Positions 1-10,990 of a stretch of 64,000 nucleotides of DNA are shown piece after piece. The stretch comes from Lamellibrachia satsuma (taxonomy: Eukaryota; Annelida; Polychaeta; Sabellida; Siboglinidae), in the NCBI GenBank assembly GCA_033239005.1, contig BSQZ01000028.1:5328911-5392910 (forward strand), read 5' to 3'. The notes beneath the pieces are model-generated. The model saw nothing but the letters and a program-made list of their open reading frames with translations. It was not told the DNA's origin and did not search any database. Every line of letters starts with the position of its first letter. Position 1 is the first letter of the stretch. The position numbers and the translations under genes were made by a program.

Positions 1-275
1 GACACTGGTGACAGTGACGTCGCTGTGTCGATCAGTTGCTTCTACTTCCACGTTCGTGACCGACTGTCAGGCAAGTGCCAGTGCTACTACTAGTGACAGT
101 GTGGCTGTGGTAGCTACAAGAACTGCAGCTGTGCCCAGCTGCGAGTTGCGTACGAAGCTGGCACTAATGCGTGGTGGCTGGTGCCAATGAACCAGGATTG
201 ATTGATCAAGATGTAGCAGTCAGAGTCAGAGATGACAGCTCCACTGCCAGTGGCAGTGTCAGTGACAGTACTGGT
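1..275 (+). other. Possible exon of a Mutator-like element, S/T/V/D-rich, frameshifted
   Basis: This stretch is GC-richer than the sequence after it and encodes low-complexity Ser/Thr/Val/Asp-rich peptide (for example ASTSTFVTD and STASGSVSDSTGG). No single frame stays open throughout: one frame stops near 190 and another continues to a good donor (GGTG|GTAAGT at 275/276). An acceptor at 630/631 would join it to the zinc-finger-like segment at 632-933. Acidic or serine-rich leaders are plausible in such elements, but I cannot assign a family from composition. It may equally be a relic or spurious. Confidence 0.2.
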
Positions 276-631
276 GGTAAGTTGTGTTTTATTTGCTTGC
301 TAGTCCTATATTACAACCACAGTTACTCAATAAGGACAATGTACTCTTACCAACTGACTGAGGAATTCTTGAAGTAGACAACAGAACAAAATTTTTAGAC
401 TTCAACTTGACTTCTACATACCAGCTATTGTTTACATAATTATGTACAATTAGTTTTATCTTATCTATCTGAAGTTAGAAGCTGTTAAGTCAATTGAGTA
501 TAGTCATTTACTCATCATAATTATAATGTTCATAATTTTATTAAAACAACTTATATGAAGTATCTATTTCTCCAATTTCACAAAACATTTTTTTAGAAGT
601 ATCTGACCTATTTTGTTTTCTCGTTCATAGA

Positions 632-933
632 TTCACCACACTGGTGTATCGTGGACTTGTGCCGCATCAACGGTTTGCTCGAGAGAAGATCAACTGTCCA
701 TATTGCCAGTGCGATGAAGCTTTGCATGTCAACTCGGGTGACAACAAAGGATTTGCTTTACAATTGAAGCTAGATTTGCTTTACAATTGAAGCTAGACTG
801 CAATATTTGTCACTTCGAGTTTGGCAGCACTCACTCTTCCCCGATGCTTGGTACTGGTGTGACCCCCCCACAGGGAAGGATCATCTTATGTGGCCGGCAG
901 TTTCTAGTTAGCTCTATAAACCTTTGTAAATAG
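632..933 (+). pseudogene. Mutator-like transposase N-terminal fragment, disrupted by a 23-bp tandem duplication
   Basis: The segment starts after a plausible acceptor (TTCATAG). It encodes INCPYCQCDEALHV, then GDNKGFALQLKLDC and NICHFEFGS, ending at TAG 931-933. The C-x2-C, then DNKxGxAxxLxLxC, then xxCxxE arrangement resembles the zinc-binding N-terminus of Mutator-like transposases of invertebrate genomes; this is recalled family knowledge, not a search. The 23-bp block 750-772 is repeated perfectly at 773-795, which shifts the frame and puts TGA at 788-790. With one copy the frame would run through both cysteine pairs. No catalytic core follows, so this is a truncated relic, probably in a JADE intron. 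Confidence 0.4.
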
Positions 934-2568
934 TGTAAATATATGAACATTTTGCTGTTGTTCATTTATTTATTGTTGTATTACAATTGTTGAAAGCCAT
1001 TTGATCAAAATCATGTTCTTGGCAACGAAAATTTGCATCACTCTGGAAGGGGGTAGGGGTAAAAAATGATATTATTTTGTCACTGTTCATCATATATTAC
1101 TCCAAATAAAATGCACATACTGTACACATATGTTCAAGGTATCAAAATTTTGGTCATCTCAGACATTCAGTGTGAGAAAAACATAAAATAACTTAGTTCA
1201 GACTTTGATGGCTGTTTTCTCAGAGCTGTCGTTTTGACAACGAAAAGTTACAACACTCTGGAAGTATAAATGCTATGGTCATTTTGTTGGCATTACTGTG
1301 TTCAGCCATGTATACTCTAAAAACTCACCAAAATAGATTTTTATTTTTTTACAATATCTTGGAAACAAGCCGTTTTTTTTTCAGTAGCAATAATAAAAAA
1401 TTTAATACATTTTTTCTAGTATAATTGAAATTTTGTTGGTGAAGTTTTAGAGGAAAGTACACCAAAGATAATTGTGAAAAAAGTTTGCTAAAATGTCTAT
1501 TACCTTTTGAGTGTTTTAACTTTCAGATAAGCCAAAATTCAGTAAAGTGGTGGCCATTTTGTTTGTTGCCATGGAAACGGGGTACGACAGAAAAATCTGT
1601 GTAACAGAGTGTGTACTGAAGTTTGTTGTGTAAAAATAATGATATCTTTGTTCAATAAAAAATGGCATTGATTTTCAATTTGCCAATGTTTGTTCAAAAT
1701 GGCGACCATTTAGTATGTTTCTTGTGTCACACTTGCATGACATATATCTCAGGAAGTAATTATGCCATAATCATAATAGTTTGATTGTTGTATGCAACAT
1801 AATTATATCTACAAATTTGCCAAAAGAAAATTCTAAAAAACAAATACTTTGAAAGTTACAACAATTTTCGTTACAAAAAAATGTTTGACGGCCGTTTTCT
1901 CGAAACCACGTTTTTCACATTTGGAAGAAGGATATCTCTGGAAGTAATTATGCTAGCACAATAAGGTTTGGAATGTTGTATCCAGCTTATTCTTCTCTAC
2001 ACAGCCACCAGATTACATTATACAAATAATCAAAAGTTTGAAAGTTATACAAGTATATTTAGGCAAAAAATAAGTATATTTTTCGGAAATTACAAACAAA
2101 TAAAAATAAAATAAAATAACTTTTTTTTAAATAATATTTTCTGGTGGCTGTGTAACAGACTGCATACTGAATTTGATTCAGCAAGAATTATAATGATATC
2201 TTTGTTCAATAAAACATGGCATTGATTCCAAATTTGCCAATATTTGTTCAAAATGGCGGCCATTTTGTTTGTTACCATGGAAACGGGGGGTCTGGCAGAA
2301 AAAGTTCAATATATTTTTTACTCAGTATGACCCACTCTACAAATTGGCCTGAAAAAATTTCACTAACTATGCAAATAAAAAAAAAATCCCACCGAGCTGC
2401 CGTGTCTCACCTTAATATTTTCATGTTCACATGTGTACTGACAAATGAAAGTACGGTGTAAATATTTAATAACATGTTTGGCATCACCCCTCCAATCTGT
2501 GGAGGGGTAATGTCAAAATTAAGTTTAATTACTCTGCCCACCGTCATCGTTTAGAGTTGACTGAGCTT
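933..2568. repeat. AT-rich non-coding DNA with degenerate repeats
   Basis: There is no convincing gene. Several blocks recur in diverged form. GCCATGGAAACGGGG-type sequence at about 1567 recurs at about 2274, each preceded by GGCCATTTTGTTTGTT. A block beginning GATATCTTTGTTCAATAAAA occurs at about 1638 and 2194. GGAAGTAATTATGC recurs at about 1751 and 1937. TTTTCTCGAAACC/TTTTCTCAGAGCT-like blocks occur near 1213 and 1890. The spacings (about 186 and about 706 bp) suggest decayed tandem or nested copies of an unidentified repeat. Confidence 0.45.
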
Positions 2569-3221
2569 TGTTACAATTCCTGTTTTCCCCCTGCTATGTC
2601 ACAATTCCCGTTTTCCTCTGCAATGTTGCAATTCCAGTGTTCCCCCTGCTATGTCACAATTCCCATTTTTGCCCTGCTGTGTCACAATTCCCATTTTCCC
2701 CCTGCTATGTCACAATTCCCGTTCACCCCCTGCTATGTCACAATTCCCGTTCTCCCCCTACTATGTTACAATTCCCATTTTCCCCCTGCTATGTTACAAT
2801 TCCCATTCTCCCCCTACTATGTTACAATTCCCGTTCTCCCTCTGCTATGTTACAATTCCCGTTCTCCCCCTGCTATGTTACAATTCCCATTCTCCCCCTG
2901 CTATGTTACAATTCCCATTCTCCCCTGCTATGTTACAATTCCCATTCTCCCTCTGCTATGTTACAATTCCCATTCTCCCCCTGCTATGTTACAATTCCCA
3001 TTCTCGCCCTGCTATGTTACAATTCCCATTCTCCCCCTGCTATGTTACAATTCCCATTCTCCCCCTACTATGTTACAATTCCCGTTTTCCCCCCGCTGTG
3101 TCACAATTCCCGTTTTCCCCCCGCTGTGTCACAATTCCCATTTTCCATGCTATGTCACAATTCCCGTTTTCTATGCTAAGTCACAACTCCCATATTTTCC
3201 CTGCTATGTCACAATTCCTGT
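2569..3221. repeat. 28-bp minisatellite, about 23 copies
   Basis: Head-to-tail copies of a pyrimidine-rich 28-bp unit (core CCCCCTGCTATGTTACAATT) with C/T variants (TGTTACAA or TGTCACAA). Because 28 is not a multiple of 3 and the unit has no + strand stop in any frame, all three + frames are open for about 190-245 codons. This is a repeat artefact, not a gene. Edge units are the most diverged. Confidence 0.95.
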
Positions 3222-3829
3222 CTCCCCATTGACAGGCGTACTGCGAAAAACACACAAAGAAGAAAGACGGGGACGGGACGCCACGGAAGAATGAAGGTGT
3301 GGGGAAAGGGATGAAGGAGTGTGGAATGACAGAACAGGAGAAGAATGAACTGAGATCTCACAGGTGAGATATAGTTGTGCATTCAGTGGCCCAAGGGAGA
3401 CGGGAAGGCAACCAAACCACACGACACACTGGGTTAACCATTTCACTGCTAACGAGCCAATACATAGCCGCTGACCTATTTTATAATGAAATGTCACGCA
3501 GCTGAATGCAAAGATTCCGTTTTGCAACATCAGTTGCGTTTGGTTGCTGATATGTCGATGATGCATATATTTGCCTGCCTTTGAGAACAAAATAAAAACA
3601 AAGTCATAACCCAAAAACGAAATGAATGTTTACCAGTGTAAATGTATTGGATGAGAGTCAATGCGTGTTACTGAAAAAAAATCATTGCGTTACCGGACTA
3701 TTATGTATCTGGAATTAAATAAAAAATTATCTTCCCTTTCTGGAAATATACAGTTTACTTAGTGAAATGTGCTCACAAAACAGATAAAATACAACTTTAG
3801 AATGTGGTGTGTCATTGCAATTTTGACTG
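3222..3829. other. No recognisable feature
   Basis: A purine-rich stretch (3240-3370) flanks the minisatellite and is followed by AT-rich DNA. Open frames are short with no recognisable protein similarity. Presumed JADE intron. Confidence 0.5.
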
Positions 3830-4850
3830 TCACTGGAGGTAGTTGGGGTGGCTATTATATGCTTGTCTTGAAATGAGTAGTTTCAGTAGAAGTTTTTAAG
3901 ATAATTTAACCATTTCTCCACAGATTGTAGTTGAAATACTATATAATATTCCAGATTAATAAAAAAAATTTCATTTATTTGGTTATGTTACAAGGTTTTT
4001 AAAAAAATTTGTAAATGTGATAAAATAACCACAAAATGCCAAATTTTATCATTTTGAGAAAATCCCCAAATAAATAAATTACATACATATAAGTATGACA
4101 GTGTCACTGATAACTTTGAGAAAAATTTGGGTAACATAAACGAATTATGTCTGCTACACCACTATGAATAACTTAAGCAAAAGTTGAATGACAGCCTATA
4201 GTGGCAGTGTATTTTTACACAAATCCTTCACCAATCATAATTCTAACTGATGTAAATGTTGCCTACATGTAAGACGCGTTGGTACGCCAAATTGTAGTTT
4301 TGTAAGTGTTGTAATTTTTCTAAAATAGTAAATTAAGCATCATTTCCGGGTTGTTAGTGACAACAGAGCTGTCATGTTTGAATCATGCTTGAAATGTAAC
4401 ATTTTTCACTGGCGTTTTATGTATTGTTGACAAAACATAAGGCCATTTCTAATATTGACGTCCCCTTAATTTGCCGCTACGATATCAGGTTACGCCATCC
4501 ATCTGACAAACACGTGGCAGGGCGTGTTTACAATCATTTTGATTGGCCCGTTATCTGCACGGTCACGAGGTCACATCTACTTGCCAATTTCCGTTATAGC
4601 TTCAAAGGCACAATAAACTACGTTTTCTCTGATATTTGCTGTTTTAAGGATATGATTTAGTTAGGTAGATGTAGTACTGATGCGTACTAGAATCACAGTA
4701 GCCAGACAATGTTCTGCATTCATCGCAAACGAATAAAGCTGGTTCAAAGATCAAAGCACACGTGGTCATTACTATGGAAACATTGACAGCGTTTCAAAGA
4801 AGTCAAAGAAGTCAGGGGGATTTCAAAAAGGACTGTTTTTTAAATACAAC
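3830..4850 (+). repeat. Dispersed ~1 kb repeat, copy 1 (copy 2 inverted at 28075-29285)
   Basis: Over about 1 kb this segment matches the reverse complement of 28075-29285, with many scattered differences. Examples are GGTGGCTATTATATGCTT here against AAGCATATAATAACCACC there, and GTTACGCCATCCATCTGAC against GTCAGATGGCTGGCGTAAC. A single block, GGCCCGTTATCTGCACGGTCAC (about 4545-4566), corresponds to the unit that is tandemly amplified in copy 2. There is no convincing terminal inverted repeat or ORF, so the class is unknown; a non-autonomous transposon is likely. Confidence 0.8.
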
Positions 4851-4910
4851 ATTATTGCCGGGTGATTATTTGTGGTGTCGATGTTCAGTTAAATAGGCGT
4901 GTTGTAGTTT

Positions 4911-4964
4911 TATACTTATGTACAGTTTTATACTTATGTACAATTTTATACTTATGTACAGTTT
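4911..4964. repeat. 18-bp triplicate
   Basis: Three consecutive near-identical copies of AGTTTTATACTTATGTAC, one with AATTTT instead of AGTTTT. Confidence 0.8.
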
Positions 4965-5392
4965 AAACATACAGAGGCTGATCATTTTTATTGTAAAGTC
5001 ATGTTATATAGTATAAGGTATATCTATTCTAACATAGTGACTATCCAAATGGGTTTTAATAAACCACCCTTTTAAATATAGTTTGAATCTTATCTGTTCA
5101 TAGAAATGGATCTTGCTACTCCGTACATTCATGAACAGCTGTCGATAATTTAAAAAACTTGTGGACAAAGTTTATTGAGGTCTGGCGTTCACAGGATCTC
5201 GTAATGGGCATATCATTAATAACCATGAAGTTACATTATGTTGCATGCAATGTAAACACGATATTCAGAGTGAAAACTGTTTAAGTAATTAGCATGTAAA
5301 AACTTAAGTTTTGTGACAATCAAGAATTAGTCTCATCAAATGTTTCTCCAAGTCGAATTTCAATGTGAAGTTTTCATTTGGTGTGATTACAG
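4965..5392. other. Intronic DNA before the first visible JADE exon
   Basis: AT-rich. The only item noted is a ~65-bp block at 5036-5100 (AATAAACCAC and TAGTTTGA motifs) that recurs at 52040-52103. It ends at the acceptor GATTACAG before the JADE exon. Confidence 0.45.
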
Positions 5393-5513
5393 ACTGGAGA
5401 AGCTTGCAAAGGAATTCTACCTGTGTGTACAGGCGAAGGACATCGCACAGACGCTCCAGCTGGACGAAGACACGGTTGACTTCATCTACAACTACTGGAT
5501 GCTCAAACGCCGG
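5393..5513 (+). CDS. JADE: JADE-family protein, internal exon (start of EPL-like domain II region)
   Basis: The 121-bp exon lies between acceptor TGATTACAG and donor CGG|GTAGGT. It enters with one base completing a codon and ends on a complete codon. It encodes about 40 residues with LEKLAKEFYLCVQAKDIA and VDFIYNYWMLKRR. The EFY, VDF-Y-YW-LKR pattern is the conserved block C-terminal to the PHD/extended-PHD module of JADE1/2/3, and it continues directly into the next two exons. JADE proteins scaffold the HBO1 (KAT7) histone acetyltransferase with ING4/5 and MEAF6 in the nucleus, and this part corresponds to the domain used for ING/MEAF6 contact in the family. The N-terminal EPL1-like and PHD exons are not in this window, so they must lie to its left. 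Confidence 0.9.
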
Positions 5514-7194
5514 GTAGGTGGCGCCACTCTACATAGCTTGGTGACTTGGCAAAATCTAATTACAAATACATCAAGTTAAAAAACGTCCGGTTGTGGCTTA
5601 AAACTGGGGTTTGTTCCAAGCCACGCATCATTATCAGGCAGTATTAGACAGGACAGGAATAGGCCTTTCCATCCTCAGAAAATAGGCCTATGCTTGTATG
5701 CAGTTACCAAAATGATATTACCTATGCAATCTTTACTGCTGTCAGAATACCTGCTAAGGTTCGTGATCAACGTCGATGCACTGTTTTCTGTGAGTGCTTG
5801 GTAGAATTATAAAACCTTGTACGAGAAACCCTCTGTAAAAGTACTAGTTGTGTTCCCTGCAGCTTAAATTTTTTGTATTTCCTACATTTAACCATTTAGT
5901 AGTCTTCAAAAACATTAGAACTGGTAAGGCATGCAGAAATATATGCAGTGTTGAGGAATTTGGTTGACCAAATGTGCAGAATCCTGCACTGCCGTCTTTT
6001 ATAGACAATATTCAGGCCTTGACATTAAGCTTTTGTAGCCAATGGCCCTGCGGCCCAGTAGATTCAAAAAGTTACTGACCCCCCACAAAAGTTACTGGCC
6101 TGGGTATTTTCTCGGATATAAAACATAGAATGTGTGCACTGTGTCGTGGTGTTTCGTGTATGCAGGGCTGATATGTAAATTTAGCTAATTCTTCTGGCTG
6201 CGAGACAACCTTGTGTTCATCGAAAACTATTGATTAGTTAGGGCAGGAATGATACTCTGAAATTTCTCTGTATCATGATGCGTACACAATATCATCATTG
6301 GCCATTGCGAAAATGCTACGCCTACGCTGACTACCGTATGCAAACGTGGTACGCATATGCGATAGACAAATGCGGTAGACACAAATAAATGAATTGCAAC
6401 ATCACTGCAAAAAAATACAGTGTCAATGTAAAGATTTCTGCCTGTATCAGTAAGAATATTAATATAATAACAAATGTAATGTTTCCCCAATCGTTATAAA
6501 ATTTATTCATATGCATCACCAGTGCAAAGTTTGGACCAAGTGTAACGTCTGCTGTTGTTCCCATTTGTTAATTAATGTTCATTCTACTCAGTAGCGAGCA
6601 GCAGTGACGTATAGTGAGTCGCTGCGGACTAGTCGTCATTTTCTGAAAGCATTTCACCAGTCAGCAAATTATGTTCATGAATTACAATGGTATGTTAATA
6701 AGTTAAAATAATCTCAGCTAAAAACATTATTTTGCCTGGCTTAAGCGAATTAAACAACTGTTAAAATATGTGTAAGAACAAGCTACGGAAATCATGTGGC
6801 ACTGCCGATAGTGCCGTATCCAATATGGTCGTGATATAAGCGAAACTGAACTGAGAGAAATTAACTTTTGCACTGTCACTTGTCATCTGCATGGGCACAG
6901 CTTATTAACTGGTTACATCGAAATTGCTTCCATGTAACTCTTATGTCACATCATCGTCAAAGAGGAAGTCCACCCACTTGTCGAATGGAACATACTAGCA
7001 GAAATTATTCGAAATGGCAGTGGCCCGCCGAGTTAGTAAAAAATTTAAAAACTTGTGGCCCGAACATTAGCACTATATTGTTTGACGTCCCACAACCCTG
7101 GTTTCATTCTTAGCTTACAAGTGTCATATGTGTTATAAATAATGTCTACTGTACCACAGCAGATACTAAAACTGACCGTCAGTTGTGTGTTCAG
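5514..7194 (+). other. JADE intron, no recognised element
   Basis: A 1.68-kb intron bounded by GTAGGT and TTCAG. It is AT-rich with short open frames only. A GC-richer patch at about 6030-6110 (ATGGCCCTGCGGCCCAGTAG, then ACTGACCCCCC) looks like a fragment of a dispersed repeat, but no second copy is clear in this window. Confidence 0.6.
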
Positions 7195-7320
7195 GCGAAC
7201 TTCAACAAGCCGCTACTGATGCCAAAGATGGAGGAGGAAGATCGCTTGAGCAAGCAGAAGGAGAACAGTCTACTGGCTCGCATGAAGATGTTCGTCCACC
7301 TACGTCAGGACTTGGAGCGG
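7195..7320 (+). CDS. JADE: JADE-family protein, internal exon
   Basis: A 126-bp (42-codon) phase-0 exon between TGTGTTCAG and GAGCGG|GTATGT. It encodes ANFNKPLL, then EEEDRLSKQKENSLLARMK and HLRQDLER. This matches the family's conserved NFNKPL...E(E/D)xL...FxHLRQDLER stretch. It joins in frame to VRNLCYMVSRREK at the start of the next exon. Length and junction phases agree with a single transcript. Confidence 0.92.
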
Positions 7321-8153
7321 GTATGTGCCACACACTCTCCTCCAGCCATGATTTCCATATTTTCAGCTTCATAGTGTAGCATTAGGATCCAACAATCAAA
7401 AATAGTCCCATCTGTGTAACTGCCATGACATCAGCTCTACTCTTGTCACCAAAACACACTGGACAAAATATTGTCAAATGCCTCGAAACGTGCATGTGTG
7501 AAATCTTGTTTTACCAGAATTTTATGATAATAGTATGTTCGCCATCACTGTGCAGATGTTGATGTTTGTATTATTCGTTAAAAGGTTTGCGACCGTAAAA
7601 CAGAAAATTATGCTACTGACAGAAGTTTTACGTTGGAAGAAGTTTTTAATCAGTTAAGTTAAACAAATGGCTGAGTTTAAATTGCATTGTTGTAAATTCA
7701 TTTATTTTCGTAACATACCTTAATTATACGACCCATTATAAGCATACATGCCGTAATTAGCATACACCCCCTTTTTTATTAATGGAATCCATAATTATTA
7801 TAATTTAACTAGTGTGGAGCAACTAAAGTGTCGCCATCTGGTGTTAAACAGTTGGCACCACTTTTCAGTTGTTCTACACAAGTCACCAAATGACACCACT
7901 AGTGTTAAACAGTTACCTTGATGTCTAGAGAGAAAAAATTTTGGTGTATGCTTTTACGAACAGATTTTTTCATGGCCCAATTTTTTCAAACGTACTGTAT
8001 GCTTATAAGGTCGAATACGGTAACTTTATTTTTGTCAACAAAATCCTTTAACTTTATTGATTTTTTATAGCAAGAAAAAATATTAAAGATACACTAAATG
8101 TCACATTATTTTCCCTCAGCAAATGACAACAATATTGTGTGTTGTTCTGGCAG
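7321..8153 (+). other. JADE last intron
   Basis: An 833-bp intron with donor GTATGT and acceptor TTCTGGCAG. Its right half is a MITE (7718-8024). The left 400 bp shows no feature. Confidence 0.75.
7718..8024 (+). mobile_element. TIR MITE, copy 1 (related copy at 52896-53234)
   Basis: The ends are inverted repeats of about 30 bp. The left end contains CGACCCATTATAAGCATACA and the right end TGTATGCTTATAAGGTCG; thirteen bases (TTATAAGCATACA) match exactly. An internal imperfect inverted repeat pairs GTGTGGAGCAACT with AGTTGTTCTACAC, around GCCATCTGGTGTTAAACAGT. GTGTTAAACAGTT occurs twice. There is no coding capacity. A diverged copy in the same orientation lies at 52896-53234. The superfamily is not decided. 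Confidence 0.7.
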
Positions 8154-9776
8154 GTGCGGAACCTGTGTTACATGGTGAGTCGACGGGAGAAACTGCGTCG
8201 ACAGCTTTACAACCTCAAGCAGCAGATCTTCCAAAAACAGGTCCAGCTCGTCAACTCGTCCGACCTGCACAATTTTGGCACGCGAGACAAGAAAGCCCTG
8301 GTCGGAGCACACCGCCTCACGGGCAGCGTGTACGACCAGCCCGATGGAATCCTTCGGATGGCGCGACTTGCCGAAATAGCGGTAGCGGAAACCGATGCAG
8401 CGAGCCTTCTGGCTGACGGGGGCGCGCCCACGAGAGAGCGTCATCATCACGGGCGAAGGCACCACGACCGTGGTAATGACTCGCTTGTGAAGGGCACCAC
8501 TGGTGGTGTCTGTGTGTTGAATAGAACTAGACATTTTAGCGATTGTCTTAGCGAGGTAACAACGCCGAAAAAAGGCATCGGAAGCAGCAGTGTTCGATCA
8601 CCACAGCATGACGGATCATTGCAGACCGACACGTTGAGGAAAAAGAAACTACGGTCGCCTCTGCGGAAAGCGCAGGATGTGGCAATGTCGTGTGGTCCCA
8701 ACGCGGCAGCAACTCGAAGCAGTCAGCTGCGTAAACTGCCTCATTCTCCCCGCACATGCCGAAACAACAACAACAACAGGTACAACAGACTGCGACACAA
8801 ACGTAGGAAGCGGTGCAGCTTCAGCGCCATGATGAACAAGTGTGATACTGAGCGGCGCGCAGGGTTCTCGGCTCAGCGTCCCAAACGCAATGGAATCGTT
8901 GTTGCTGGAAGTAGACGGCTAGTCGTCGGCGATAATATCCGAGAAAAGGTTCAAAGTCGATTGCAGAATAGCACAAAACCATACGGCGTGTTGAACGGAC
9001 TCCGCGAGCGCGTGCAGCGGAAGATTGAGAGTTTCTTTCAGCGGTCTGACGACAGCGGCAGCAATACAGAGCTCAAAGAGAACGAACCGGTTATCGTTGC
9101 GGATGCAGCGCCACCTAGCGGCAAGACGGACAAGTCAACTGGCAATGCAGTGATCGGTTGCGATTTATTTCACCAAAACATTTTCTCCGACGCGATCCAT
9201 GGAAACGGGTCGGCGTTTGGTCAGATTGCCAAGCAGGCAGGTTTTGGCAGTGGCGTTCCAGTTGCTGACAGTGTTGCCACCACACCGACGAGGAGCGCCA
9301 AAGACAGTGAGAGCTCTGATCGAGGAATGCCGGAGGTGCGCAGGGTGCGACAGAAAATCGCATCCAGTATTGAAGCTGGGAACAGCAGTATGTTGTATGA
9401 GACTGCCAATGGCTACGTGAGACCTCGCTGTAACACTCCGCCCACAAAAGAGGTAACTTTCTCGCCTTTCGGCAGTGGCAAGAAATTGTCGGAGGCATTG
9501 CGAACAAATGACAGTGAGACGGACTTGAGTGATGATGACATCAGCAATATCGGCAGTGAAGGTGGCGCCACCATCATGCCAGAGGACACTGACGATAATG
9601 ACAGCTCACGCAACGTGTTTTTGAGTATGAGATCGTTGCGCAGTAAATCGCAGCGCAACGAAGCGGTTGCAGATGATCTTTCGGTAGATGGCAGCACTGC
9701 ATCATCGAGTAGTCGTTACAGCACACGGTCAAGACTGGCCGATAATTGGTCGAAAATCACTGGTGCATGCAGTTAG
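8154..9776 (+). CDS. JADE: JADE-family protein, terminal exon with stop
   Basis: A 1,623-bp terminal exon of 540 codons ending at TAG 9774-9776. It starts after TTCTGGCAG with VRNLCYMVSRREKLRR, the hallmark that completes the HLRQDLER-VRNLCYMVSRREK block. A short predicted helix follows (LYNLKQQIFQKQVQLVN). The remaining ~500 residues are low-complexity and probably disordered: a basic stretch RHKRRKR (about residues 219-226), an Asn run, LRERVQRKIESFFQR (about 285-300), an acidic patch ETDLSDDDISN (about 455-465) and a Ser-rich end TASSSSRYSTRSR. GC content and codon use change sharply at the exon edges. Long tails diverge rapidly in this family, so function there cannot be inferred. Confidence 0.92.
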   Translation: MRNLCYMVSRREKLRRQLYNLKQQIFQKQVQLVNSSDLHNFGTRDKKALVGAHRLTGSVYDQPDGILRMARLAEIAVAETDAASLLADGGAPTRERHHHGRRHHDRGNDSLVKGTTGGVCVLNRTRHFSDCLSEVTTPKKGIGSSSVRSPQHDGSLQTDTLRKKKLRSPLRKAQDVAMSCGPNAAATRSSQLRKLPHSPRTCRNNNNNRYNRLRHKRRKRCSFSAMMNKCDTERRAGFSAQRPKRNGIVVAGSRRLVVGDNIREKVQSRLQNSTKPYGVLNGLRERVQRKIESFFQRSDDSGSNTELKENEPVIVADAAPPSGKTDKSTGNAVIGCDLFHQNIFSDAIHGNGSAFGQIAKQAGFGSGVPVADSVATTPTRSAKDSESSDRGMPEVRRVRQKIASSIEAGNSSMLYETANGYVRPRCNTPPTKEVTFSPFGSGKKLSEALRTNDSETDLSDDDISNIGSEGGATIMPEDTDDNDSSRNVFLSMRSLRSKSQRNEAVADDLSVDGSTASSSSRYSTRSRLADNWSKITGACS

Positions 9777-10990
9777 CGTTTGTATCAAAGCTGTGGGACC
9801 TGGCTGACTAATTGGCATATGGTGTCACGGGATGCACAATGCACTTGATGATTGTCACATCTTCAGTCTGTTGTTACATGTCTGCGACTGCTGCGAGTTT
9901 GGCAAATTCTGTGCTGTCTTGTACTAGATACTTCTGTTTCCGGGTCAAAGAAAATGTGACACAGTCGCCCAATAGTACCTGGTGCTTCTCTATACATCCG
10001 ACTGATTCAGCTTTGAAATTAAATGTCACAAAATATTGTAGCTAACGGTAAAGCACTAGTTAGCTATCTTCTGAAAGCAGTTTGTAAGCACTTAAACCTT
10101 GTTAGTTTTCTTTTTCACTGTCAGCTACATCTTGAATTAAAACTATTGATCTTATATGTTGTGTTTCCAGTGTCAGCGATCAGTTGCCGAGAATAAGAAA
10201 TTTAAAGGATAGAAATCACTTTAATAAGTACAGTTAAACTTACTGTAGGGGTAACACAGTCTCTTACCGTTTTAAAGATTTGCTGCCGTACCAGAAAGAT
10301 ATTGACACTCAAATCATTATGAAATAACATTTTGTCAAAAGTGGTCATAATTCTGAGGCATCGATATTTTACAAACTCTAAGGCGATGTTTAGAGAAAAG
10401 GGACAAGATATATGAAGTTATGATTTCCCAAGATTTTATTCTGTTATGAAACGTACCATTGTGAAATTGTTTGCTGCATATGACTCGTGCACAGAGAACT
10501 AGTCGAATGTCTTCGTACGAAGGGCAGGGAGCACTGAACTAAGTACAGTGTTATGGCACGTTATGGATGCAACTGCGAATGTTTATTTCTTAAATTATCC
10601 TGTAAATAACAACCTGGCACATTCTTCTTGGCACAAACTTGTGTGAAAACCATTGATAAAAAATTTTCTTCTGTTGTGACAATGGTGACAATTGATATCT
10701 GAGTTGTGATTGTGTTGAGCTCACAGTAGTGTCGACACCACTTATGTTTTGTTGGTGAGGTGGCGCCACCTGGGCAGCAGCGAGGAGTTGTTGGTTGTCC
10801 ACGCATGCAGCAATGTTCCTCCTTTGGGCCCGGGTGGCTGCTTTAGTCTATTTATTGCAGAGAATCTGGTTGAACAACAATGTTGGATTTGTCTGTGGCG
10901 GACAGAGAAAGTAGTCTTACCTACATGTCATACGTGACGGGTCTACCACAACTGTGTTGTTAATTTACCCAATAAAAAAATAATTCTGGA
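9777..10990 (+). other. JADE: Probable JADE 3' untranslated region
   Basis: Non-coding sequence follows the stop codon. The first good poly(A) hexamer in a plausible context that I see is AATAAA at 10971, followed by an A-run and T/G-rich sequence (TTGTTCTTGTGTTTCTTGTT), giving a UTR of about 1.2 kb. The exact cleavage site is inferred. Confidence 0.4.

Noticed and set aside
2557..3294. Long overlapping ORFs (245, 203, 193 codons) on the + strand
   Set aside because: All come from the 28-bp minisatellite; the same peptide cycle appears in all three frames, so the openness reflects the unit, not selection.
6030..6110. GC-rich block in JADE intron as a regulatory element
   Set aside because: Looks like a dispersed repeat fragment; nothing ties it to regulation.
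8106..9697. ORFs on the - strand and in other + frames over the JADE terminal exon
   Set aside because: Shadows of the real frame, which carries VRNLCYMVSRREK and joins exactly to the preceding exons.
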